DNA from: Filosporella fistucella | Taxonomy: Eukaryota; Ascomycota; Leotiomycetes; Helotiales | Direction of reading: 5' to 3' | NCBI GenBank assembly: GCA_030077755.1 | Contig: JAQJZZ010000018.1 | Coordinates: 1,364,001-1,428,000, forward strand | DNA length: 64,000 nt | Shown: positions 35,490 through 49,889 of the stretch, in pieces | Position numbering within the stretch: position 1 is the first letter of the stretch | How the letters are laid out: each line of letters starts with the position of its first letter | The notes under the pieces: generated by a model | The model's input: the letters and a program-made list of their open reading frames with translations, nothing else | Told to the model about the DNA's origin: nothing | Databases searched by the model: none | Program-made: the position numbers and the translations under genes

Positions 35490-38020
35490 CCACATTTGTC
35501 CTTACCAAAATGGCAGTGACGAATAAGTCATTATAGCGGCGTGCCGCAAGTTATAAAACGGCATGCCGCACTTTGTCCATCAAAATGACAGCCAAGACAG
35601 CGGCGAATAAGTCATTATAGCGGCATGCCATACTTGTCCTTACAAAAACGGCAGCGACGAATAAGTTAGTATAGTAGTATACTGTGAAGTCACTAAGCGT
35701 CACGCCGCATCTGTAAATCCTTACAAAAAATGTTAACGATGAGTAAGTCATTATAGAGGCATGCTGCAAAGTCATAGCGGTATGCCGCATCTATAAGTCC
35801 TTACAAAAATAGTAGCGACGACTAAGTCATTATAGCACCATGCCATGTATGCCCTTATAAAAATAGTAGTAACGAGTAAGTCATTCTAATTAAGTAATGA
35901 ACCTGATTGTTACTAACTTATGCTATAGCGGTATGCTGCAAGTGATGAAGCGGCATATTGCATGTTGCCTATGTGGGCCAGGAAGTGAGAAGAAGAAAAG
36001 ATGATGTATTCTGAGAGCGATGCACAGGGCAATATACCCGGCATAAGCGAGCTAGCTAAGCTACCTTGCGTGTGTGTGTAACATTGCATGTTTTACTACA
36101 AAAACGATAGCGACGAGCTAGCTATTTCGAACTCAACCCAACTAGCGAAACTGAACTTTGTTAGAGATCTTAATAGAAGTGCTATAGTAGCATACCGTAA
36201 AGTGATGAAGTAGCATGCCGTATTCGTTATTCATAATGGTGAATCAAAGCGCGTCCTTATAGAAATGCAGGCGGTAATGAGTGAGTTATTTCGAACTTAA
36301 CCTAAGTAGCAAAGCGAAATGTCATAACTCAGAAAAGCCTTGATAAAAGGGCTATAGCAGTATTCCGCATTTGTTGTTCACAGTAGTGAAATGTAGGCAG
36401 TGAGCTCTTATAAGAATAGCACCCGCGGGTGAGATATTATAGAATTCATCTGTCAAGCGAAGCCGAACGTCACCAAGCCAGCTTATCATCGAAGTGCTAT
36501 ACTAGCATGCCGCATCCATTGTTCATAGTTATGAAATTTCTTTGTCTAGAAACGGTAGCGAAGGGCAGGCTATCTCAACCTTAACCCGGCTTGCGAGACT
36601 GAGCGTTGTCACGAAGACTTTGATAGAAGTGATATAGCGGCATACTGCATTTTATGGGTGTGTGGAGGGAGCCTGGGCGTCCCCTATAGAAACGGCAAAG
36701 AGGAGTAGACTATCTCAAACATAACATAAATACCAAAGACAAATATCACTAAACTTTTGACAAATGTGCTTTAGCAGTATCCCATATTTATTATGCACGG
36801 GCAAAATCCACTATCCTCACAAAAACGGCAGTAACAATAAGTCACTATAAATCTAACGTAGCCAGACATCACAAACCTTATAATAGGAATGCTGTGATGG
36901 CACGCCGCATCCATTGTGCATAAGGGCAAAGTGAGCTTTTTTTGAGCCATCCTCACCAAAATAGCAGCGACGACAATCAGGACATTTTGAGCCATATCAT
37001 AAGCTTTCCTTACAAGACTGGCAGGGACGAATATGTATATATAAACTTGATCTGGCTAATGAAGCTTAATATCACCAGCTTTAGAGTATGATGGTAAATA
37101 TTAATAAGTTCTTCACAAAAACAACGGCGACGATTGAGCTTTCATACTTGATCTGAACATCTTAGATAAACGCCGCTACCATTACAATTGAAGCTCTACA
37201 GAAGCATGCCACATCGTTGTCTCTAAAAGTGAACAGAAACTAGCCCTCCTCAAATAGAAAGTAGCGACGGATGAGTGATAAAGGCCAACATAACAAACAA
37301 AGCTGAGCGCCGCTACCCTTATTACATAAATGCTATAGCAGCATACTGTATTCGTTGTCTATGTGATGGGGTGAAATACTTACTTCCAGCCGACATGAGG
37401 TCAGAGATTGACATATTAAAAGATGATTGTTTCCCATACTAGAATACAATGAGCTCTTCTCACAAAGACCGCAGCAATGGGTAAGTCAATAAACCTGGTC
37501 TGACTATTGTGACTCACATAGAGACCAAAAATTAGAAGCTGTAGACCATGCTCATGACCCTTAGCAGAGAAATGCAATGAATGCGTAGCCAAGACGGTAG
37601 TGATAGATATGCCATCGAACATAACCCCGGCGTAGCAAAGCTGGACGTGACTAACATCAAACCAGGTGAACGATCCGCAGAAAACACCTATCGCCCAGAG
37701 TTGCTGAAAGCAATGAATTCATAACAAATACAGTAGCGATGACTGAGCTCCCAAGCTTGATTGGTCCGACGAACTGAGCGCGAATAACCGCAAGACAAGG
37801 GAGTGAACCTCGGATGATACTTATCGGCCGGAGTGTTTGAAAGCAATGAATTTATAACGAATACGGCAACGACGACTGAGCTGCCCAACCTGATCTGCCT
37901 AGCGAAGCCGAGTGTGAATAATAATAGCAAATCAAGCGAGTGAGCTTCGGACGATAAGTATCGTCCAATGATTGTGAACTACAATACATCTTTCTAAACA
38001 AAAACGCAGCGACGATTTAT
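35490..38020. repeat. Degenerate satellite-like array with GCGGCATGCCGC palindrome
   Basis: About 2.5 kb of non-coding DNA made of diverged copies of a composite unit. Two landmarks alternate: a string like ACAAAAACGGCAGCGACGA followed by ataagtcattata, and a 12-base palindrome GCGGCATGCCGC. Palindrome copies include 35536-35547, 35558-35569, 35620-35631, 35674-35685, 35756-35767, 35777-35788, 35928-35939, 35950-35961, 36187-36198, 36210-36221, 36357-36368, 36502-36513, 36637-36648, 36774-36785, 36897-36908 and 37338-37349. Spacing rises from 20-90 bp in the first part to about 130-170 bp later. Differences between copies are largely C:G to T:A (for example GTAGTATACTGT), as RIP would produce. 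There are no terminal repeats and no open frames. It may be an old satellite, a regulatory array or a degraded element. Confidence 0.75.
37699..37970. repeat. Two tandem diverged copies of an about 135 bp unit
   Basis: Copy 1 at about 37699-37830 and copy 2 at about 37831-37970 share aaagcaatgaatt, ataacaaatac/ataacgaatac, gacgactgagct and the end block tgaacctcggatgatac / tgagcttcggacgataag. They contain the same acaaatacagtagcgatga-type string as the larger array, so they are its right-hand, less broken members. Confidence 0.7.
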
Positions 38021-38850
38021 ATAGAAGGTGAGCGTGGAAAATGTGAGGACACAGAGGAGTGAAATTTGTCAAATCTTAACGAAATGGAAGAGACAAAGGA
38101 CTACGAAGGCGAGCGTGGGCAAGGCGAAGATGAATGCTATAGCTGTAGGTACCGGATATTCACGGTGCACTCGCGCGAAATGAAAGCCTCGCGATAAGCC
38201 GAGGCTGTGGAACCGGAAGCTTCACCAGGTCCTGGAAACGAGCTAATGTTCGAGTTGGAAGTAAAAGATGCATGATCTCTTAAGCCTCGAAGAGACGGCT
38301 GCCTATGGTGCTATAAAAGCCGGCTTGCTTGAAGAAATCAGAGCTGCCCTCATATCTGGTAACCCAACAAACAGATATGAGCCAACGCCGTAAATCAAAC
38401 ACTAGCACAGCTCCGATCCTTTCAGGACCTTTCAGGAGCAGGTGCCTGCAGATATTAATCGTAGTGCTCACTTGACGCGCTCTGAACATTTGATCACTTG
38501 AAACTGCTCAGTTATACCAGCCAACATCAATGAAATTTTCAATTTTCAATTTTCAAGCAGCCCAATAGGAAAGAGTTACAATCAAGTGTAGCACTTGCTG
38601 GACTGGAAGGCTTTATTCAAACTCTTCATTTGTGTAGGTCATGGTATCTAGCGTACATGCTTGCCAACAGGCAGTGTCCAAAACCCCGGAACGCCATGCT
38701 ACTCTTCTTCAGGCTAATGCTATTCAAAACATTCCAAGTGGTTATGTTTGTTTCTCCAACCATCATTCCCTTTCGGCCAAATCAACATAAACATTAAACG
38801 TTTCCATATTCAGCCAGTTTCCAAACTTTCCACCCCTGGACGCCCTATTG
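38021..38850. other. Intergenic, right flank of array
   Basis: No supportable gene. It contains a triple aattttc repeat (38534-38554). The right end is the 3' flank of the secreted-protein gene. Confidence 0.45.
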
Positions 38851-39684
38851 CTACCTTCCAAGCAAAACAAATGAAAATGCTAGTAACACCACCATACCAA
38901 GCCTCGAACCCTCTTCTATCCGGCTCGCGCCACTGTTGCTATCAATATCAAAGGGACTTCCACCACCCGTCCCCGCATCTCCCTTGGGTGTTGACTGGGC
39001 TGCCGCCGACGCTTTACTACTTGTAGCTACAGATCCTTTTTTCGAGCTTGAAGCTTCACTGCTGAATAGTGGTGTAGTAGTAGAGGTAGAAGTAGATGGT
39101 GGTGGGTCACCAATCCCCCCATCTGCAGACTGCAGTGTAGATGTTGGGGCAACATTTGAGGTTTTGATCGACAATGAAATTGTAGAGGTTACTCTTGGTG
39201 CTGTGCTGCTGAGTATAGATTGCGCAACTGGAGTTGTTGTAGCAATAGTAGTTGAAGTCGAAGTTTTGAGCCCGAGGCCACCTGTAACGCCGATACTATC
39301 TGTCGGGATAGTGACCGAGACTGCAGGTGCCTGCGAAGCAGCTGGACTCGGTGTCGTCTTGACCGTTGTGCTTGTTGCTGCAAGAGCTGGGCACAAAGCT
39401 GCCACTATTCCTCCACCCTTCACAATTCCAAGCAAAGTATTTGAGCTGACAATAACTGTCGAGCATGCATCCTTCACATCTGCAGCTTTGTCCAACAAGG
39501 CAGCCACACAGGCCGTCGAGCAACCATTATTGAAATCTGATTTTGTACACGATTGGATCTGGCTGTCGTATGTCAATTGACATGATAATGGTATGATAAT
39601 CGAAGTAATGCTTTGGAAATTCGCCAGTGAAAAAGCATTCGCTGCTGGCACCGCCAGGAGTATCGCTAGGTGGATTTGGCGCAT
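38851..39684 (-). CDS. Secreted Ser/Thr-rich, probable GPI-anchored protein
   Basis: A single exon of 277 codons. The N-terminus MRQIHLAILLAVPAANA is a clear signal peptide (cleavage after about residue 17). A compact N-terminal domain follows with six Cys (35, 46, 55, 59, 74, 98), suggesting three disulfides; the spacing does not match CFEM well. From about residue 105 the protein is a long Ser/Thr/Pro-rich stalk, probably O-glycosylated. The C-terminus (after SNSGAS) ends in a hydrophobic stretch LGMVVLLAFSFVLLG, a GPI-attachment pattern. It is likely a cell-wall or plasma-membrane surface protein; function not assigned. Confidence 0.8.
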   Translation of the reverse strand: MRQIHLAILLAVPAANAFSLANFQSITSIIIPLSCQLTYDSQIQSCTKSDFNNGCSTACVAALLDKAADVKDACSTVIVSSNTLLGIVKGGGIVAALCPALAATSTTVKTTPSPAASQAPAVSVTIPTDSIGVTGGLGLKTSTSTTIATTTPVAQSILSSTAPRVTSTISLSIKTSNVAPTSTLQSADGGIGDPPPSTSTSTTTPLFSSEASSSKKGSVATSSKASAAAQSTPKGDAGTGGGSPFDIDSNSGASRIEEGSRLGMVVLLAFSFVLLGR

Positions 39685-42195
39685 ATTGAATTGTATGATA
39701 TCCGCAAGACTCGCAAGCAGATCTCGAAGAAGGAATTTTGAACAGGTCGTTGTTCAAATCCACTTCCCGGGATGTCGACAATAGATAGTCGAGTGTATGA
39801 ACGATGATAACAGGTTGATTAATGGCCAGGGGCAGCTTGAAGTGTTCCCCCGCGACTGCAGGAAACTTGAGGGAATATGCTTATAAGAGCTAAACGCACA
39901 GCGTTTGAGGTGAATCGTTTAGATCGTTTTCCTACCACGATAGCCCTGTGTTCGCGACACGAGACGTCGGATGTAGCAGGCCGAGCGCACTGGATTGAAG
40001 TACTCAGGTACTCTTTAGGGGTGATGCCACACTGAATGGTGCTCCTGTTCTCCTGCCAGTTTGTGGAATGACGCAGAGTGTTGGATAACCCTAATGCAAA
40101 GACAAGTCGGATGAGCCACGATATGCGATGCGGTGATCTTTGGTTGAAGTTTGCTGCAGAATTTTCTGGATATTCTCTTTTTGTCTTGAAAAGGTTTGGA
40201 TGCTGTAATGCAGATAAGGAGAGAGTGTGCTGGGGGGAGAGGAGGAGGAGGAGGATGGGGAGGGGGGAAGTCGCGACAGACAGATGGAAAGATAAATGAT
40301 AGATGAACAGACAGACAGACGGATGAGAAGTGACCTGTTCATTCAGGAGTGTTTGAACTGATGGCCTGCCATCCGAAAAAGGACTCGGGGAACGTGAGCT
40401 TAACCTACAGTAGAACAGTTTACTCGGGACTGTATGGACGGTTTGCAGACATCGCAGCCAAGAATGAGTCTCTGGGATAGGAGGCAGGTAGCAGCCTGCC
40501 GCATCTAACTTTGACACTTTGACAGAAGTAGTGATTCGATGCGATGATTGGGCAACCTGGAGTGAACATCTTCGTGATGGCCAATCATGCCTGTTGTGTT
40601 GTGCGTGGAGTTGATTCTTTGCGGTCCATGAAACTTGTGTGCAGTTTCATGACGGTGAGGGTTGAAGTTTGGAGAGGGAAGTGATTGGTGTGAAGCTGGC
40701 CGTGATACATCGACTCCAGATCTTTTGCTCAGCCGCACCACTTACCCCTGAGTCACTGAACAACCATGCCACATTCGACGACTAGTATTTAATTTTTATC
40801 AAATAAGGAGAGTGCGTATAATAAGCTGACCCTGTGATGACCAATTGGTAACATTATTCCCCGGATTTCTTCTTTCGACTTCAATTGCGTATCATCTTCC
40901 TCTTCAAGTCGATTGATGCACCGTGACCGTGTACATCGCAATTCCCAATATCGGGATCTTCGCCATTGAATTTCCCCCGCGGCCCTTCTTTCGGCTCTCT
41001 CTTTTGAATCGTCTGTGGTCTGTGATATCTCCACATTGATATCCGGATACTGCCATGCTCGATGGCTGGGACATCCTCGACTGCACCATCACCGTACCTT
41101 CTTGGCTACAGTCATAGAGGTTTCAACACCCCGCTGTCAGTGTTTACCCTTTTGCTGATATTTGAAAATCCAGTTGTTCGGATTAGATTATAAAGAAACT
41201 CTGTTCCATGGTTTTCATGATGTTCCTGACTTGAACCTGCATAGCCCAAACCTTACTGCTCTGGATGTCTCGGCTCCTGGAAGGGAGCATGAAGAAAGGA
41301 TATATTTATAGCGATTGGCCCACTCTGTAAAGAACGAAAATCGGGAAGGTATGAGAGAACATCTACTTCGAGAAGTACTACTCGGTCTCCAAAAGCATCA
41401 TTAATGCTGCCGTAGCTAGGAAGATAACCTGGTTTAAATTCGTAGCGAGTATGTGATATCACAAAATTTCTTAGTTGATCTTGATGGAGAAAAGAGGCCT
41501 ATCGTCGTAAGAAAGAGGAGAATTTTGGTTGGTTCAGCGTCAGATGATCTATGGAGTTACTTACTCTCTTGAGGACTCGAATGCCATCTACCGACTACCG
41601 ATATTGCAGAAACAAGAAATGACAGTGGTTCTCTTGCCCCAGTTGAAAGCCCAGGAGTTTGTCTGGATTATTTGCTATGAGACGTGACAACCAATTAACT
41701 AATGTGAGAATTTGTGCGCCAGCTGCGAAGATGTTCAGCTTCACGCAAAGAATTCCTTATATGTAAAGTTCTCTTGATAAATCTATGCCGACAGCACCAC
41801 TTGGGCACCTGAGATTTCACATACATCTAGAAAAGTATCTATATATCAGAAACACATATACTGACAGTTCAAAAATGTAACAATTAATAGTCCGCTTCAT
41901 CAGTCTGCGAAGACGTAATAGGTACCCTTGTGGGAATCCTCGTTCTCTCATTGGCCGCCTCACCACAGTTCCAACACCAACAACCGCAGCCTTTGTGCCA
42001 GCCTCGCCTCATCCCGAGCTTTCAACCGTACCTCCCAAAGCACAATAGCAACAACCCCATATGCACTTGCCGTCACCACAATAGCAATATTTGAACAATA
42101 GGAAAGAGTAAGTGTCGACAACATTGAAATATTTGTAAGTCACACCCATCCTCTCTCTTCAACGACAAACAAACACAAATCACGTCAGAGCGAAA
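39685..42195. other. Gene-free stretch, 2.5 kb
   Basis: Open frames at 39819-40517 (-), 40505-40741 (-) and 40789-41092 (-) are low-complexity or lack support. It includes a GA-rich tract near 40230-40270 and an acagacag microsatellite (40307-40320). Its right end is the upstream region of the 42196 gene. Confidence 0.45.
40307..40320. repeat. Tetranucleotide microsatellite (acag)n
   Basis: A perfect acagacagacagac run. Non-coding. Confidence 0.85.
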
Positions 42196-42903
42196 ATGGC
42201 TGATCATCAATTCTCAGAATCACTCGCCCCATCTTTTTCGGTCGGAGACCTTGCTTCTAATATAAGCCCCTTTTCATCGCCCGGAAATCTTACAGAAATT
42301 ACACCTTCTACATCACTCAATTCTCTTGCTCCAATTGGAAAGCAACCCGACCTCGAAATCTCCCTCGATTTCGAAGATACCACCCCCATATACTCCACCG
42401 ACGCTCTAGCCATGGCTCCTTCAGAACCAACTACTCCAGTCAAGGTACCAAAAGCAGCTTCGAATTACTCACCGAGCACACAAGACCCGGAGCTTCGGTC
42501 GAACATCAATGCGTTGCTACTTAGCAATGGGCACATACAAAAGTATTCCCCCACCGTCGATTTCTCTACCGGCACTAAAACTAATACTCCCCGTCACAGA
42601 ATACACACCCACCTCCTGCATTCTCTCAACGCTTCTTCTACAAATTGGCCCTCGGTAATCCAAAGCTACGCACTCTCTCTCCTCCGCTCGGGCGAATACA
42701 CCACATTCCCGCAACTCATGAACCGCGTACTGGAAGATATAAAAAGAGACACAGCAATGGTCCGGAAGAAAGGGACAGAAGATCTGAAAGGGAGTGGGCA
42801 CGGTGTAGGCGGACAAAGCTTGGCACTGCCGAAAAATGTTGTTGAGGATGGGTTAAAAGTTACCAGAGAATGTTTGGAGGCTGTCTGTATCCTCGAGGGA
42901 TGA
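42196..42903 (+). CDS. Hypothetical ascomycete protein with C-terminal helical domain
   Basis: A single exon of 235 codons from ATG 42196 in a good context (gcgaaaATGGCT). Residues 1-100 are Ser/Thr/Pro-rich and probably disordered, with an acidic LDFEDTTP patch. Residues 130-235 look folded and helical (HLLHSLNASSTNWPSVIQSYALSLLRSGEYTTFPQLMNRVLEDI ... NVVEDGLKVTRECLEAV); I recall similar segments in conserved fungal proteins of unknown function, perhaps nuclear. No signal peptide or membrane segment. Function not assigned. Confidence 0.75.
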   Translation: MADHQFSESLAPSFSVGDLASNISPFSSPGNLTEITPSTSLNSLAPIGKQPDLEISLDFEDTTPIYSTDALAMAPSEPTTPVKVPKAASNYSPSTQDPELRSNINALLLSNGHIQKYSPTVDFSTGTKTNTPRHRIHTHLLHSLNASSTNWPSVIQSYALSLLRSGEYTTFPQLMNRVLEDIKRDTAMVRKKGTEDLKGSGHGVGGQSLALPKNVVEDGLKVTRECLEAVCILEG

Positions 42904-43527
42904 AGTCCGTAACCGTTAAGCACCAAAGTTGGAGAACAGCAAACGATGGATATAGAAGGGGACACGTACGTATGGTAGGTTGGGTAGACTGGAAATTTCC
43001 TCTGTGGGAATATTGTCGGCGTTGGGGCTTGGCCAGGTCACTTTGAATATTCTGCTCATCAGGATGTGTGGATATGGGTGGACATCCCTGCATATCTAGG
43101 CGTTGAGGGAGAAGCGGAAAGTCTGATTTTATAGAATTTCTAGCATGGTAATGGAGTAATTGAAAGGAACTCATTTCTTTGTGCATTTACGAACTTGGAT
43201 GTTTTGGTGAACTTAAGCAGTGACGCACATAAGGCTTGTGGAGCAGGGATTAGTCCCTCCAAGTAAGTGCCTTCGATATTTATGTTAAAGGTTAACCTGA
43301 GGATTTAGAAAACCACTCATCTCGTGTATACCTACAAAAAATTCCAATCAAGACACTGCATTACATTTGACTGGGACAACAAGCCCTCCCGCTGTCTCGT
43401 CGCCTCGGCGCTCAGTCTAGGAATCGAGTTTTCACGATTCAAAAACCGAATCCAGGTTCTAAGAAATATTCCCACATATCAACACCAGGGAAACATTGAG
43501 ATTGGAAAGACAATGTAAGCGTCGACT
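42904..43527. other. Intergenic
   Basis: Short frames only (for example 43324-43518 +). No repeat or RNA gene recognised. Confidence 0.45.
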
Positions 43528-44605
43528 ATGGACGTACCATCACTCCTCTCACCAGAAGTCATCGCAGAGTTGAGGGAGGACCTCAAACGAGACTGATTCA
43601 TAATAGAGAATAACGAATATCGACTTGAGCTCGAGCAAATCTGGTCGCCTCCTAATACACTTCACCTAGATCATAAAATACTTCAACTCTTCAGCATCAA
43701 GGATCCCCAAAACGGAGCCATAAAATAGCGCACATCGATACATGGAAAGAATACCTCTTCTACAACAAAGCCACAGTACTCACATGACCCAGTCCGCAAC
43801 CAAGATGATCGGCTGTAAAGTGCCAATAATTTTAGGTGGTATCTGGAATGCTTGGTTCGCTGCTCTTGGCCGGGAACCTTAAATACAACTCGAGGAATTC
43901 TTTGCTGTTCCCGTGAGCGTCAGGGAAGAATACGCAAAGACAGTCCCAGTGATACTACGAGCACACGAGCACATCTGCGCTCAGGTTCGAAAAACGGTGG
44001 AAGGAAACAATAGGGGTGATGCCCTATTCAGAATGTGCAAGCCTTGGCCAGATCCAAGGTATTTCAAACTACATCCGATTTGCGAAGCACTTATAGTCGT
44101 GTTCGACGAGTACAGGTACGTGGCCGTTGAGAAGCACGCAGACGGCTTCCGTCACTACGATGACGATGCCCAAGAGCAAAGCATCATACTGGCTCGTACT
44201 GGTCACGAGAATAGACCTAGCGCACCTATTAGCTTCGAGTCTTTAAAGGATAAAGCCTTACCTCTCGCGAGAAGTGAAGAGATGGGAACCATCGATGTTG
44301 TTCGAGTCCCTCTGCAAGTTGGTGTCTAATTTGTGGCTAACCTGCTCTTACGTGAAGAAGCCGCATTTCCAGAATCAGTTGTGGGAGGACCTCATACATC
44401 GAGGGAAGCAGGTCATTCGTTTATGAAGTGGGAGAGAGAAGCGCAGGATTATGCAGAAGAACGATTAGCACGTGCACAGGCAAAAGACGAAATCGAGCCA
44501 TTTACAACAGTGGAAGCTGCGAAGAATGCCGTGCTGTATCACAGGGTTGATATACATTTCCTGGAATACTATTCTTCGTATGCTTTCAAGCTTGGTTGGA
44601 TCTGA
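43528..44605 (+). pseudogene. Decayed gene of unknown function
   Basis: A protein-like series begins at ATG 43528 (MDVPSLLSPEVIAELRE) and continues with stops removed. Stops break it at 43594 (TGA) and 43726 (TAG), then it changes frame and continues through 43880 (TAA) and 44327 (TAA) to a final TGA at 44603-44605. The fragments have ordinary protein composition (for example WKEYLFYNKATVL, WFAALGREP, EEYAKTVPVILRAHEHIC, FMKWEREAQDYAEERLA). Each premature stop is one C-to-T change from a sense codon (CGA, CAG or CAA), consistent with RIP-like mutation, although other routes exist. The family is not recognised. Confidence 0.65.
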
Positions 44606-45383
44606 AATTCGGGCCACCTTGACTGCAAACTTGCCGTAGATTAAGGTCGTGTACGACAAATGTTTCTTCACCTCGCCACGCCTATCCAAGCAATACCCCG
44701 CAATAGTATCCGAGATGGGGCAAGGAGAGAGACTAGTTTTGAGAGCAATGACTGGGTAACATAAGGCATTGTGGCCGTTTGCTGTTTCTGTTGGGAGACA
44801 AACATTTATTGTAAGGTTGTACTGGCCTGACGCTTTAATCAATCTCCAGTTAATGTGCCTGCGAATCCACAGCTTTAGATCCGAATGCCCAGGTCTTGAT
44901 GAATTATCATGGCGGACCGGTACAACTCACCCATACCAAATGTCCCTATTCATGCTAGGCCGTGGTGAAGTACTGTAGAAGTGAAGCTGGATAGTAGAAT
45001 GTTTGCAATGCGTCCATCAAAAACAATTTGAACAAGCTCAGGCGCTCGAGATTTGATATACCTATTATTCACAAATTTACTCACGGCATCAAAAGCTATG
45101 GAAAGTATTTTTTATTGGACAATCTATGTTAAGCAGGCCATGTAAGATCAAATGCAACGCAAGGCGCGAGCCGCAAGACAGAAGAAGATCTCCGCCCTCA
45201 TCAGCAGCAGCACCAACTCAACGATACATTGCGAGCTACCACCAAAAAGGAGATCTTGTTCCTGCCAACGTAGACTCGAGCTCTCCGGACTCCGAATACA
45301 AGTCTACTATCGGAAAGCTACCTCCCCTTCCTAGCCTCATTCCCAAGACCATGCAGATGAGCAAAAGAAATTAGAATACAGAT
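44606..45383. other. Intergenic
   Basis: Flanks of the pseudogene and CDC48 3' region. A frame at 45126-45374 (+) has mildly protein-like composition (Ser/Pro-rich) but no domain; it may be a remnant. Not called. Confidence 0.4.
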
Positions 45384-48136
<2,753 letters not shown>

Positions 48137-49476
48137 CTTGGAAGGCTGTGGACCTAAGATCAGGAACAGCTGTGGAAGGGGTATGTATTTGAGATGTCGA
48201 GATCGCCTGCAGATGGCGCTGTTTGATGGGAAAGGTTCCTGTGATGGATCGAGGGAACCAAGGTTGTTTTGGGAAAAAGTGAGGTGGTGGATGGTTTGGG
48301 GAGGAAGTTGAAGGTCGTGTTAAGTTAAGCTGGGAGTGTCGTTTGGTCTAAGAACACCAGGCTCTGCTTAGGTAACGTGTAAGGGAGATCCCGCCGCTCG
48401 AAGGTGGCAGAACGATGAAGAGCTCTTAAGGCAGAATCGCACACGCAACTGCTGTTCGCTTGAATCGAAACGACAACCGCGGGCGATGTCACAAACTTCG
48501 GATTGGTCTGCGCATAAAGAAAGATTCGGACTTTTGAAGTATCATGGTATGGGAAGATTTTCAAATTTTATCTTTTTTCTGAAGGAAGATTGAGTTGTTT
48601 AAACTGTATTCGCGTTGCAGTGAATCGAATGAATCGCCCAGCAGGTACGAGTCAAGTTGCGAAGGCGAAACAAACTAAGGACCAAATTTACCTGCGAATT
48701 CAATCTCAACTTCGAATTAGAAGATTTGTCTGAATACTAGATCTTGTATATATCTCGGATAATGTATCTTCTTGCCGTCCATAATCTCCTCGAATCTGGT
48801 ATTGCTCTACGGGTTTCTGCCCACTCAATTTGGTTCGGCTGGTACAGTACAGATAGCTCCCGTTATCTCCAGGCAAGCTGTAATAGCTCCACCGATGATG
48901 CGCACCGAACGACCCACCTCTTGGCTATGACCCTTTTTTAAACTTCTTGAATGAATTTTGTTCCCATCCAAATGCCATATCAATATATCAAAGTATAAAA
49001 TATTACAATCTTTGAATTTTCCTGCTCTCTCGTCCATGAAGTGGACACAAGGACATTGACCTCGTTTGAAACTACTCAGAGTTATTATTCTTCTGGTTGA
49101 GGCAGACAGCAGAGTCCCGTGTAAACAATAGCTTTTGAGTTCTCTTCACCAAGCACACATTTCAACTGCAAAAGCATTTGTCATTCCATGTGTCCTACAA
49201 ATGCCTCTCCGCTAGGGTACGATTTGCAGCCAAAATATTACGCCATAATTGCAGCCCATGCATAGCCAAAGTCCCAGATTTTTTAACTTCGTGTATATCC
49301 TAAATCCAGACCAAGTGGTTCGAAACCCCCAAAAGAGTGTCCCAGCATTGTCGATGAATAAAGAATGACTGCCCCAACCATAATATCCATTTTAGTTCCT
49401 TGTGCAATTCCCTGAGAAAAAACCCCCATCCCAGATCTTGAATGAAACAAGCCACCTGTAACAAGACTTCATCCGT
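48137..49476. other. Intergenic, CDC48 upstream
   Basis: CDC48 promoter and 5' UTR on the left, 3' flank of the small orphan gene on the right. Short frames (48325-48564 -, 48744-48941 +) are not supported. No RNA gene seen. Confidence 0.45.
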
Positions 49477-49889
49477 CTAGAACTCCCCAATTATTCTCCC
49501 AACCGGTCTCTCACCCTTCGAATAGGGCCACGTTCCCAGCTTCTGTCTCCACCCCACAAAGCCCTCGTCTTTGCCTTTGCCAGCAACTGGCAAACAGTCC
49601 GCAATGCTCCTCACATTCGGTGTATGCTGGATATGCATCTCTATCATCTCTCGAGTCAGAAATGCCATGCCAGCCCTCAAAGTCCCGGTTGCAATTCGGT
49701 CGTGCCGTACATTGACCGAACTCCATGACTCAGACATCCATGGAGTATGGAAAATATGGAAGGTGGGTAAGTGGTAACGAGAGGATGTGGAGGAGATAGA
49801 GCTGTGTCAATTAGCCAAGTACAAGGTGGAGGTGATTGAGTATCGTACCTAGCAGAGGAGACAGAGCCGTTGTCTGGAATGTTCGACAT
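49477..49889 (-). CDS. Small two-exon protein of unknown function
   Basis: Hand-splicing gives exons 49849-49889 and 49477-49801 with a 47 bp intron (49802-49848; GTACGA donor, ACACAG acceptor), for 121 residues. The start is ATG 49889 (MSNIPDNGSVSSA). A Ser-rich N-terminus leads into HLPTFHIFHTPWMSESWSS and then a folded-looking part with FLTREMIEMHIQHTPNVRSIADCLPVAGKGKDEGFVGWRQKLGTWP, including a conserved-looking VGWRQKLG. No signal peptide or membrane segment. The open, stop-free frame across a good intron supports a real gene; family unknown. Confidence 0.6.

Noticed and set aside
35490..38020. CRISPR array
   Set aside because: Repeat units are diverged, spacing is irregular, and the host is a eukaryote; no cas genes.
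39819..40517. Minus-strand open frame of 232 codons
   Set aside because: Rich in Ser/Leu from a GA-rich tract on the other strand; no domain, signal or good start, and no splice support.
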